From Phlyctochytrium arcticum (Eukaryota > Chytridiomycota > Chytridiomycetes > Chytridiales > Chytridiaceae), in NCBI GenBank assembly GCA_025602905.1, contig JAHLKI010000017.1, positions 434,001 through 498,000 of the forward strand: a stretch of 64,000 bases of DNA, written 5' to 3'. Positions 28,841-39,012 of the stretch are shown in pieces (positions within the stretch are counted from its first letter, which is position 1; every line of letters begins with the position of its first letter). A program made the translations under genes and the position numbers. The notes beneath the pieces are model-generated. The model did not search any database, was not told where the DNA came from, and was given only the letters and a program-made list of their open reading frames with translations.

Positions 28841-30192
28841 GATCCTCAGTGTTCCATATGAAAAAATCCTAGCTTTCCTATCCAAATTCTATCCAGATCC
28901 TAGCTTTTTCAGTGACGCGATGCTGAATGGAACCTTGAATATCAGACGCAAGGTGGTCAAGATCGAGAATCGTTGTTCTGGACCGAGGGCAGGAACAGGA
29001 TACGCGTTCGGTGTAGAGGTTTGGGTTTTGGCCGATATGTTGAATCAGATTCTTCCAGAAGTCGTCAGTTTGGGGGGGGAGAGTCGCTGCAGCTGATAGA
29101 GTGCTGACAAAGTCATACGCCTGAAATCTCGCAGTTTTTGAAGTGCAGGACATGTCGAGCTCTCGAACTGGAAGATGCGTAAGATTTTTGCGTGGGAAGG
29201 TCTGAGGGTATGAGTGATAGTGTGCTGTGCCTCCCTTGTTACTATAGCATCCACATTCCCCCTGCTTGCCTCGCGTCGCGCTGCTGCAGACACGGGCCAT
29301 ACAATCTTGCCCCGGATTCGCGGGATTCTTGCTCTGACTCTTGTTTTCCGGAGCTGGACAGCTTGGCGCGCAACACAGACTGCGAAAAAGGTGGGTGTGC
29401 GTTGGCTAGCTTAGGTCTGTTTCTTGCCTGCGGTTCTGCTGGGGCTGTTGCCCGCTGCTTCATCTTTGGTTCCTGTGGCATCTCACGGGGCACGTAAAAG
29501 TGCTCGCTGCGGCCTACGGCGCTTGGAAGCTGATAGTGACGGTATCTCCGGGCACCGCAGGAACTGTCCCGCGATCTCATTCAAAGATGTGGACGTATGA
29601 GTGGGATGTGTACTTTATCTAGGAACGGACGCCGAGGGGCTTCGTTGAAGGACCTGCTGGGGCCTGGTGTCTTTTCGGGAAGTGCCTGGCCCACCGACGC
29701 TGAATGAGGGAGCAGGATGGGTATTCGCATCTCTCGTCCTGCTGGAGCAGCTGCTTGCTGGTTCGCCGATGAAACTGGATGGTTGCTGTGTTTACGGGGA
29801 CGAGAGGTGCTTAGAGTTGGAGTGAGTTGGGGTCGCTTGGTCGTACCTTCTTCTGAGCGCACAGCGGTATCTATCGGGGCACGTTATGCCTGCTGGGGCT
29901 TCTGGACGTCGGGAGGCAATACTTTGCGGCGTGGCCGATGAACATTTGACTTTGACTGAACACATTCCGCCTGCTCGCTGATTGCTAACTCCCTCAAAGC
30001 TTCTTTTTTTTCACTTCTTTTCGCCGTCTTCTATCTTCCGATCGACCGACAACCGAGACCATCAATCGGCCAAGTACCATCGAATCTGAGAAACCATGGA
30101 TGTCAAATTTGTCGTTGATTCGCTATTGCCTGTTAACGCAATTGTGTTAAGAGACAGAGCTTTTATTTCATTTGATTTCTTATAAGTAAATA
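28841..30192. other. GC-richer stretch of unclear origin inside the viral block
   Basis: The sequence differs in composition from the viral genes on both sides. Three minus-strand open stretches (29862-29581, 29580-29242, 29300-28878) are Pro/Ser/Arg-rich and might be exons of one gene, but no domain is recognised. A pyrimidine-rich tract (30005-30060) then CGACCGACAACC and an ATG at 30096 look like a fungal promoter and start for a short + strand frame that ends at about 30183. It may be a captured or inserted host fragment. Confidence 0.35.
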
Positions 30193-33100
30193 GTGATGTC
30201 AGGTATTAACTCGCGCAATGCCTCGGGTATTCGCACCCTTGACAATACAAATATTCAAAACAGCTTCATAAGCGGCGAATTGAAAGGAGACGAATATTCC
30301 AGTATCGATGTCGCCACTGTTAAGAATAAACATGGAATACTTAAAATAAACTCTTTATCCTCAGAAGCGCCAATTGAAACCACTCTGACACAGGGTAACG
30401 CACACGTCTCTCTTGCTTACGATGATAGTCGTCTCGTTCTAGATTCCGAAGGAAATCTTTCAACCATTGAGGCAGACGTTCGTCTACCTCTTCAGTATTC
30501 AAGCGACGACCATCAGGTGTCTCTTCAGTATGACAATGATTCATTATTTATTAACGATGAAAATCAATTAGCAGCCAAGAAACAGGATCCACCTGAATTG
30601 AACAGTCCGCTCTTCTACAATGACGACGATGAAATTGAATTAAGGTATGCATCTCATATGGAAGACGCAGAATCTATACTTGACGGTGATTTGAATCTAT
30701 TTGCAAAAGGGTTGAGTCTCAAAATCTCTGATCCGTTCTATTACAATGTTCTAAATAGTCACAAATTGTCACTCAAGATTGATGATGATACCATGGATAT
30801 AGACGGTGGAAAGTTGAAGGCTCTTATTCCCGACAAGTTGGTATTCGAATACCCATTAGATGAAATCGACGGTCAAGTCTCCTTACGAATTGATGAAGAT
30901 ACACTTGAAGTAGATTATAACAAATTAAAAGCAAAAACACAGGATGTTTCCAAGAGTCTCAAGGGAGCCGGCGCCATATCAGTATATCGAGATATTACCG
31001 AATCCATTGACGGATCACTTGTCAAACTCGAGGTGGACCATGAAAATTTTCAGCAGACGGGTAACAAGCTGGCGTTTAGAAGTCAGGGATTAGGGCAGAT
31101 TCCTTATGACAACGGGATTGCAGGTTTGAATAGAACTAGTGACTTTACGTATTCAGAGACACTGAATGAACTTAGTGTGGGACATGTGAATCTATCACCA
31201 AATAGCAATCCAAGTGACTATGAGGCAACAACTGCCGAATACGTGAAGGGTGTGTACCAGGGGAGTGGAGCAGTTGTGATTCGAGACCAAATAGTTGAAT
31301 TGAATACTGATGCGAGTTTAGCGGTTGACACGAATATGAATCTTTCAGTAAACCCAAGTCCCTTGGTAGACAACTCGTCTATACGAGTCGATTCTCAAGG
31401 TAAGATTTCATCCGGGCTCTCTTTCAGCAATGGTCTTTATCAGAATTCCTCACATGAGGTCAGTCTGGATCTTACAGTATCAGGTGGGCTTCAAATGGAT
31501 AGCACCAAGACTCACATTGAAGAAAATTTGTCAGCGTCTAATGGAGTCAAGCGTATAGGAAATACGTTCCAAGGCGACTACCAAGCAGGAAATAATATTC
31601 AGATCACTGGCAACACCATCTCCTGTTCCTATGAATACGAGGCACCTGATGAATCACCATATGTTGGTGGTAATGGGATTACGGTAGCGGGAAAGACAAT
31701 CTCTAATTCATTTTCCTTGACGGCAGGTAGTGGCGTGATATTGGTTGGTTCCCCTGGCATCGGTTATACAATTTCAACCATAGACACTTTCAAAACAGAA
31801 AGAACAGCTGAAGATCCCATTCAAGAGCAAACAGGAGAAGGTGCGAATCAAGTCCTGAAATCGGGAGGAGGCGAGGTCGTTTCAGTCAGTGGAGGTTTGA
31901 GCGGTATTGTAGGGCCATTAAATGGTTTATTTGGCGCGGGTGGTAGTGTAATAGGGTCAGCTAGTTCGGCTATTTCTGCCATAGGCTCTGGAATGCTAGG
32001 CGGTGCCCTTACCGGCCTTGGTGCCGGATTCATCACTATTCTAGGGAGAGAAAGGAAACGCGAGGAGGATGTGAATGGAAATCCCATATTGGATTCAAAC
32101 GGCAATATTCAAATGAAGCCAGGTAGTAATGTCATAACCGTGACTCTACCTGATTCAAACGGCTGCGATGTCACAAGGTTGCTCTTCGATACGCCGCCTC
32201 AATGTGGATGGTTAGGTATTGCTACTGAATACCCACAACAAGCGGTGAATTTAGACATGTTGCGCCAGTATGACTCCCAAATAATTCAGCCTAGTACCGT
32301 GAGCCTCGTGAGTCAATTGATTGATCCAATTATACAAAATCTAGAAATTGTAAATTCCGTAATTGAAGGTGTTGAAACCGATATTGCAACCAATTATCAA
32401 CCAAAGATCACTAGTACCAACAAAATTCCATATTCGAATATTTCAACACCGCCTGATTTGTCTGTTTTTCTAAATCGGAATATAGACTTGGGAAACATCA
32501 ACTCTTCAATCGCCACAAAACAGAATATAATATCAGCATCGAATCGTCTCGATTACGGTTTTTTGTCGAATATTCCGAATCTCGCGTTGAAACAGGATCT
32601 CATTACAAGTTCTGCAAAATTACCATATAGTCTTGTGAGTGGTACACCAGATTTGACACCTTATGCCTTGAATACATCATTAACAAGCGGACTTGCATTG
32701 AAACAAAATGTAATAGATTCAAATAACAAACTACCATATGCCAACGTATCTGGCGCACCTGATTTGAGTGTATATGCTTTGAATATATCATTAACAAGCG
32801 GACTTGCTTCAAAAGTGTCGCAATCTGTTTATGATACGCGACAAATTGCCATTGATGCTTCAATTGCAACAAAGGTTTCCCAGAGCATTTACGATACACG
32901 ACAAACTGCTATTGATTCAGCCATTACTTTGAAGCAAAATCTCATCAAAGATGCAATTTCCCTAATTGGTGTTGATAATACTACAACTACTATTCTTACG
33001 GATAATTTCACAAGCACTCCGACAGGTACGTTGTCCGGGAATGCAACTTATGACACTACAAACAAATATGTAATTCTTCAACAAAACAACCAAACGTATT

Positions 33101-35067
33101 CCAATGGGAACATTGCCTATACAATCCCGAATCTAGGAAGATACTGGACGGTTCAATGTGATCTGCTATATTCTTCCTTTCGGCAAGATGAGGGTATTAC
33201 AATAAACTGTGGTGGTTATGCAGCATCGTTTTCCGGATATTTTAACTACACTCGCTTGCATACTCCAGACGGAACATACAAAGAAGTCGCTGCATCATTG
33301 CCTCGAGACGTTTTTGCAACGGTAAGGATGAAGGTCGTTTACGATACCGCATTTCTCTATGTCAATAATATTCTGGTAACGAGTTGGACAAATGCTTCGA
33401 GCAATGTCCCTCTATCCACGAATATAACACTTGTGATTTATGGTCAGAGCGGAGGATTTGGAGCAGCGAAATATTTAGACAATTTGTCTCTTGTTCAAGA
33501 CAGTAATGCCACAGAAAGTATTAAGTTTGCTCCATTGAATGGGAAAGTTACGAGTCAAATTTCTACAATAGATGATGGAACTTATGGCTCGTCAATGGTT
33601 ATTTCTGCTTCAACAGGGTCGAGCGGAACATTACAAGAATTGATGCGATTGGGAACAAGTGCTGTAACGGTCAGCAAAAAACTTTATGCCACTGATGATA
33701 TATTTACAAAGACTTTAAAGGTTGCAACAGAATCTTTCGTAAATACATCAATCAGTGCAATCCCCCTCTCAAATTACACATTGACATCGACCTACAATAC
33801 GAGACAAACTGCGATAGACAACCGCTTTACACCCATTGAGACACGCATAGGTCAGTTGAAAGCATTATCAAATCTTGACACAATCGACTTGTCGACTTCA
33901 CTAGTCACCGGTATTCTCCCAATTAGTAAAATTGATACAAGTACACTTCAACCTTTGATCACCTCGGGAAATGCAGCATCATTCAAGACAACTTTGGGAT
34001 TATCGAGTACGGCATCTAGCGGTAATATTGATTGGGGGAATGTCACAGGTAAGCCAGTATTCGGTTCGTTGTCCTTGAAGAATTCTATCGACCTTTCAAC
34101 AACCGAGGTAACCGGTATTCTCCCAATTACTAAAATTGATACAAGTACACTTCAACCTTTAATAGCAGATTATAACGCTGATGATATAAAATTTACTTTA
34201 GATATTCAATGGAGCACATTACCTGGTAAACCTGTATTTGGCACATTGGCGAACAAGTCAATGATAGACCTTGCCTCAAGTGATGTCAGTGGTATTCTAC
34301 CCTTTGCAAAACTAGATACTACCATGCTCACTACGAGTTCATATCTCTATGTCAAGGGACATTCCAGTCCTTTCACAACTTCTATAACTACACCTGGTCT
34401 CTTCATGGTGTATGACACATCACAAGGTTTCGGTGTTATCCAATCAACCATTAAGAGTAACGGTACTTTTCTTCCATTAAGGATTGAAGCATCAATTGTC
34501 AATATACCGACCACAACAGATGCAACTGCAATCAATACTGGGGCATTCCAAATTGCAGGTGGTGCTAGTATTGCCAAAAAACTGTATGTCGGTACTGAAT
34601 TGACGGTAGGAACGAATATCAATCTTTCTTCATCAGCTAGTAGTTCCTTGTATTGGGGTGCTTCAACTGCTCTAATCGGGAGAGCAGCAACGAATACACA
34701 TTTTTGTTCCAATTCACTTGCGGGTGATATAGTATTACGCTCTAATGGTTCTGGAACATCAACAGGCAATATTCGGTTTGCTACTGGCGGTCTCGCATCG
34801 TCGCTCGATATTCTTCAAAATGGAAATGTAAATGTTGCGAATAGTCTCACTGTGGGAAATTCACTTACTGTAAATGGGGTCAATCTGAAATTGCCTGTTG
34901 CAACTACAGTATTCAGTGATAGCTCATATTCATCTGATCTTGTTAACTTTACTACTACAAGAGGGACCCAGGTTTGGACTGGGTGTATATCACCCTTTGC
35001 AACGACAACACAACAGAACATCACATTTGCCATCAAAATCGATAACATATTGGTAAAATCATTCTAA
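30193..35067 (+). CDS. Giant viral fibre / receptor-binding protein, 1,624 aa
   Basis: The AT-rich leader TTATAAGTAAATAGTG precedes the ATG. Residues about 60-330 consist of irregular 15-30-residue repeats (PLQYSSDDHQVSLQYDND..., PLFYNDDDEIELRY..., KLSLKIDDDTMDIDGGKLKA) with alternating hydrophobics, Pro/Gly turns and D-x-x-L patterns like the triple beta-spiral shaft of adenovirus fibres. Residues about 557-613 are a Gly/Ser/Ala/Ile-rich hydrophobic segment followed by RERKRE. Repeats of the type LALKQN...LPYxxVSGxPDLxxYAL follow (about 797-925), then a concanavalin/laminin-G-like beta domain (about 935-1105), then DLS-x-x-x-V-[TS]-GILPxxKxDT repeats (about 1225-1390) and a beta-rich C-terminus. 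Probably a trimeric attachment fibre. Confidence 0.7.
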   Translation: MMSGINSRNASGIRTLDNTNIQNSFISGELKGDEYSSIDVATVKNKHGILKINSLSSEAPIETTLTQGNAHVSLAYDDSRLVLDSEGNLSTIEADVRLPLQYSSDDHQVSLQYDNDSLFINDENQLAAKKQDPPELNSPLFYNDDDEIELRYASHMEDAESILDGDLNLFAKGLSLKISDPFYYNVLNSHKLSLKIDDDTMDIDGGKLKALIPDKLVFEYPLDEIDGQVSLRIDEDTLEVDYNKLKAKTQDVSKSLKGAGAISVYRDITESIDGSLVKLEVDHENFQQTGNKLAFRSQGLGQIPYDNGIAGLNRTSDFTYSETLNELSVGHVNLSPNSNPSDYEATTAEYVKGVYQGSGAVVIRDQIVELNTDASLAVDTNMNLSVNPSPLVDNSSIRVDSQGKISSGLSFSNGLYQNSSHEVSLDLTVSGGLQMDSTKTHIEENLSASNGVKRIGNTFQGDYQAGNNIQITGNTISCSYEYEAPDESPYVGGNGITVAGKTISNSFSLTAGSGVILVGSPGIGYTISTIDTFKTERTAEDPIQEQTGEGANQVLKSGGGEVVSVSGGLSGIVGPLNGLFGAGGSVIGSASSAISAIGSGMLGGALTGLGAGFITILGRERKREEDVNGNPILDSNGNIQMKPGSNVITVTLPDSNGCDVTRLLFDTPPQCGWLGIATEYPQQAVNLDMLRQYDSQIIQPSTVSLVSQLIDPIIQNLEIVNSVIEGVETDIATNYQPKITSTNKIPYSNISTPPDLSVFLNRNIDLGNINSSIATKQNIISASNRLDYGFLSNIPNLALKQDLITSSAKLPYSLVSGTPDLTPYALNTSLTSGLALKQNVIDSNNKLPYANVSGAPDLSVYALNISLTSGLASKVSQSVYDTRQIAIDASIATKVSQSIYDTRQTAIDSAITLKQNLIKDAISLIGVDNTTTTILTDNFTSTPTGTLSGNATYDTTNKYVILQQNNQTYSNGNIAYTIPNLGRYWTVQCDLLYSSFRQDEGITINCGGYAASFSGYFNYTRLHTPDGTYKEVAASLPRDVFATVRMKVVYDTAFLYVNNILVTSWTNASSNVPLSTNITLVIYGQSGGFGAAKYLDNLSLVQDSNATESIKFAPLNGKVTSQISTIDDGTYGSSMVISASTGSSGTLQELMRLGTSAVTVSKKLYATDDIFTKTLKVATESFVNTSISAIPLSNYTLTSTYNTRQTAIDNRFTPIETRIGQLKALSNLDTIDLSTSLVTGILPISKIDTSTLQPLITSGNAASFKTTLGLSSTASSGNIDWGNVTGKPVFGSLSLKNSIDLSTTEVTGILPITKIDTSTLQPLIADYNADDIKFTLDIQWSTLPGKPVFGTLANKSMIDLASSDVSGILPFAKLDTTMLTTSSYLYVKGHSSPFTTSITTPGLFMVYDTSQGFGVIQSTIKSNGTFLPLRIEASIVNIPTTTDATAINTGAFQIAGGASIAKKLYVGTELTVGTNINLSSSASSSLYWGASTALIGRAATNTHFCSNSLAGDIVLRSNGSGTSTGNIRFATGGLASSLDILQNGNVNVANSLTVGNSLTVNGVNLKLPVATTVFSDSSYSSDLVNFTTTRGTQVWTGCISPFATTTQQNITFAIKIDNILVKSF

Positions 35068-35197
35068 AGCTAATCTTGTATCGAACTTGGACAAAACTGA
35101 CAATATTGATTGAGCGATTATGGCCATATATATAAAGGGCTTGAAAATACAAAAAGAAAACGGAGGTTGCCATAGCAAGAGATGTTTGTTACCAACT
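35068..35197. other. Downstream flank of the fibre gene
   Basis: AT-rich, with GGCCATATATATAAAGGG (a TATA box on the + strand). No match to the left end of the viral block was seen, so the right boundary remains open. Confidence 0.35.
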
Positions 35198-35428
35198 TCA
35201 CGCACGCGTAGAACCACCACGACCACGACCCCCTGCTCTGCGGCCTCCCCGTCCTCAACCTGCAGCCTTGCGAACCTTTCCGCATTGCTTCAGTACATGA
35301 TTGTACTGGTGCTCGATAGACCCGCATCCGGTGCAGCGACGTTTCTTTGGCGGCTTTGTTACAAGATCCGACGCATCCTCAATCTCGCCATCAGCTATCT
35401 CACCCTGGTGCGTCGTACTGGCACTCAT
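35198..35428 (-). pseudogene. Zinc-knuckle and RG-rich C-terminal fragment, transposase-like
   Basis: From an ATG at 35428 the frame gives an acidic stretch, then KPPKKRRCTGCGSIEHQYNH...KQCGKV (a C-x2-C-x4-H-type knuckle as at the C-terminus of many MULE/hAT-type transposases), a TGA at 35255-35257 and, in the same frame, GRGGRRAGGRGRGG to a second stop at 35198. Too short to be sure of the family; orientation is opposite to the MULE fragment at 17455-18530. Confidence 0.4.
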
Positions 35429-35739
35429 TTCCAATGAGTGCTGGACATCTCAACCGATGCAAATGGTAGGGTTCTGGATGGTGTAAATTACAAATTTGCC
35501 AGATCTCTTCAAGTCATTTACTGATTGGACACTTTTTCCCAGATATATTTACATTTTGGGGTTTTCCTCTCTTTGTCTCCTCTCATTTTTGTTTAAAGCC
35601 CAATTTCTTTCTTCTTTGTCAAACTCATCTTCTGTTTATCAAAATGAAAATACTTCGTACATGATACCCAAGCAAAGCAAGGGTTTACTCCCTTGTTGCC
35701 AAAGAAATCAAATTTCATCTAATCACTAAAAGAAGAGGG

Positions 35740-38700
35740 ATACCCGGACACTGACAGATGATTTTTCTCTGGTCCAAGACATTGTAAATGACTATATGTT
35801 GACTTTGCATCAAATGGCAGCAGCAACAGGAGAACGATTTGCAGAGAAAGTTTCCACTAGCAGAGTTACTCCTAAGGAACCAGTCAGGAGAGTGGAACAA
35901 AATGGATTTGCACAGACAATTCCTTCACCTGATCAAGGCAAACCTGAATCCTGTAGCAAGTCAACTGGCTGCCGTGGCCACATCTTTTGAAAGAGGGTGC
36001 ATCTTTTGCAATGACAAAAATCATCACATAAATTCAACAAGATTGCTCTCAAGAAATTTGGTAAAGACAGTTGAAGTGTGACAGATAGCTGATCTCTTGG
36101 TCTTTGAATATCCATTGTTGTTCTGTGCAGTATTTGGAAACAGTGTTTATGATTAGATTGCAGAAGTTTGCTATCCTTGGCCACTTGATAGTAAGGCACA
36201 TGGCCGTGTCAACTTAGTCTCAGAACCTGGTAAAGTTTTTGAGTCTTGTATTTGTTTGTAACCCTGTAAATAGGGAGGTCCTTCTGTCATCCCCAGGCCT
36301 CCCCAACCAATACACATAGTTGCCATCACACCCAGCTATCCCACTAGCATTTGCGAAGGGTGAACCAATCCATCTAAACTGGGAAAAGGATGGAATGAAG
36401 AAGTTGGTGGACAACAGAATGGTGGCAAGTGTGCGTCTGTGTCCACGGTGATGCCCTTGAACACGAAGTTTACATTGAAGAAAGGCAGGCCAGAGAAGCT
36501 GCTCAACCCCAGAAACCAACGGCAACCAAATCAAAGTCTAAGAAGTCATCAACCAAAAATGAATTGGCTGGAATAAAAGCTGTAGCCCTTAGCTAAGCAA
36601 GAGCCTCAGTACCAATTGAAATCTCTGGTCAAGCTCAAGTTGGATCAAGAAGAAACATTTCAGTCACAAACTCTGAAGGCCTAGGTTGGCATGTTGCTAG
36701 AAGAGCTCCTTTGTTGTACCAAGTTATGTATTTGCTGAAGGAAGTTTTCAACAAAAGAGTTGAAAGAGTACAAAAAAGTAGACAATACAGAGTGATAGGA
36801 ACAATGAGTCCAACTTTGAGGCAGTCTGTTACAGAGCAAAATTAAACAAAGTGCAAAATAACATTCTTTTTGATGCCGAAGATGCCCAATGAGCAATGCA
36901 AGAAGAGCCAGGTCACTATTTGGTTTCTTATTGGTCAAGGGGAACATCCGATGTACTTTTTCAATGAGAGGGGATTGAGTCCAAGGTGAATATTTTGGCT
37001 TTGTCAATTCAATAATTGGCAATGTATCCAATGGAGAGAGATCATGGCTGGGCTTTTTGAGTTGCAAATAACTGAACTGACAAAATAAATTTGGGTTATA
37101 ACAAAACTTCTTTACAATGGATCTTCATATACCCGGATGCATTCAGCTGATAACATGGCATCAACCAGTTTTGCACTGTAATGGTCATAACCGAAGTTGT
37201 CCCCAAGGAGCACCAGTCAGAGTGAATTGGAGTTGTTGAAGGCGGATTTTAGATAGCATTCCCACAACATGGAACAGGAGGAATGCAGACAAAAAGGTGG
37301 GTCCATATGGCACAGCAAGAACTGGATTTTGGTTTGTAAATGTGCACAGAAACGTATATATTGTGTATTGGGAAAAAAGTGTCTACTGCACAAAGAAGAA
37401 TTGACAATCACTTAGGCTTACCCTAACCCCAAGTCCACAAAGCTGAGAACATTGTCAGTATTTGGGAGGAGAGTGGAATGGAAGACAAATACTCCAATTT
37501 GATTCAAGCTGAGAAGGACTGGTGGGGGTGAACATCATGAAGGATTATTTGGTTGTTGAAATACCCAGTCAACTGCTTTACAATGGAATACAACTCTTCA
37601 TAGAAGAAGAACAGTTATCCCAAAAACCAACTCCAGAGTACAAGAATGTTGTTAGAAGAGTTTGACCTGCAGCAGAACCTTTTCCTGTTGATACTGGGAA
37701 AAAATTAAGACTGCATCAAACAAAACGCCACTTAGACAACCTGAAGAGATTGGTCATTGTTTCACGAACAATACTATCTATCAAGAAATTAGTTATTGAA
37801 TAGGTTGGCTTTTTGCTACCTATAGTAGAGCTTTCTGCTTTGACATCAAAGAGATTGGCTGCATTGATCCAGAAGTTGTAGCTCCAATGATAATATCCAC
37901 AGTTCCACACATCCCGTGGAATTAAACCTTGTAGAGTTGCTAAAGATTGGATGAAGATGAAAGTATTAGAATTTTCACTGGCACCATATTCAAACAGATG
38001 GTTTATGGTGCACAAAAAAATGGTTGTGTTCAATTTATTCAGGACTTCTGGATATGACCAATTCCAGCTAGCTATGCGAAGTCGAGACATTACAATGTAA
38101 GGCCATACAAATTCCATTGCACACATGCAGAATGGCATGTGCAATGCATTATAACAATTTATCCTGCGTATCACAATTCCATTTATTGATGATATTCCAA
38201 TGAAGGGTTGTCGACGTATCGTGAAAGCCATAAGGATTTGACACTAGATGAAAATGGTTGTAGAAGATTTGTGGTCAATCACATCAACAATGTTGGTGGT
38301 CAATCACATCAACAATGTTGGAAGGATTATGATTCCAAGAAGTGCACTTGACACTATCCAGCAAGAAATCAAGCTTTGGAGTTCCCAAGATTCTTGTTGT
38401 TGGCAATTACCCTCAAAGTCCAAAATAGATGGTATTCAGCAGATACAAGATTGCAAAACATTGTCAGAAGCCCGTCAATTTCTGGGTTTGTGTGTTTTCT
38501 ACAAGAATTGGGCACCACACTTTGCACACATCCATTATATGTGTTACTTCAAACAAAATTCGAGTTTGTTTGGGGTATGGTGCAAAAAGTTTCTATGGAG
38601 CAACTGAAAGGTACTCTCTTATTGGCACCCGTTCTTCAAATAGTTGATTATACTGTAGTCAACCGGATGATTTGGAGCAAAAGTTTTGCCTGAACAACAA

Positions 38701-39012
38701 AGGCAATACTCTCAAGTCAAATGGGAATTGTGGGGTGTGGCGGTTGCACTGAAAGCAGAGAGAGACTACTTGATTGGAACGGAGGTTGTACTTGAGACAG
38801 ATTGTCTACCACTGCTTGGAATTATCTCCAATTGCAATACCGCAGATATTGCGATGCTGCGGTGGGTAGGGTATATCAGAAATTTAAATCCTACTCTTAC
38901 CGGAAAAGAAAACCCAGTGGCAGATATGTTGTCAAGAGCAATTTTTGTTAATGAAATTGAGGCTTCATCCAACAGTGACAGTGAGAGTGATGAATCCCCT
39001 TCAAAAAGCTGA
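35740..39012 (+). pseudogene. Decayed Ty3/gypsy retroelement
   Basis: Scattered frames on the + strand: a gag-like end with the zinc knuckle CIFCNDKNHHINS (about 35995-36040); RT with SGYDQFQLAMRSRDIT, HMQNGMCNA and the active-site remnant FIDDI (about 38045-38205); the thumb/connection stretch LSEARQFLGLCVFYKNWAPHFA (about 38460-38525); and RNase H with YSQVKWELWGVAVALKAERDYL, LETDCLPLL and PVADMLSRA (38686-38945). Many stops and shifts. No LTRs were identified for it with confidence. Confidence 0.7.

Larger units (their letters stand above)
18596..35067. mobile_element. Endogenous Polinton-like/adintovirus-like dsDNA virus (boundaries approximate)
   Basis: A compact AT-rich block with intronless genes on both strands: 116-aa orphan, major capsid, two small coiled-coil proteins, penton-like minor capsid, packaging ATPase, pVI/pX-like protein, Pro-rich basic protein, rve integrase-chromodomain, tyrosine recombinase, two small orphans and a giant fibre. 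Capsid plus ATPase plus integrase is the hallmark set of Polinton/Maverick, adintovirus and PLV elements. No terminal inverted repeats could be matched by eye, so the ends are set by gene content. A GC-richer stretch (28840-30100) separates the fibre from the rest. PolB, helicase and an adenain-type protease are not visible. Confidence 0.8.

Noticed and set aside
28841..29096. Plus-strand frame as the missing MULE transposase C-terminal half
   Set aside because: It lacks the later MULE Asp/Glu regions and SWIM-type Cys/His pattern; the resemblance was only positional.
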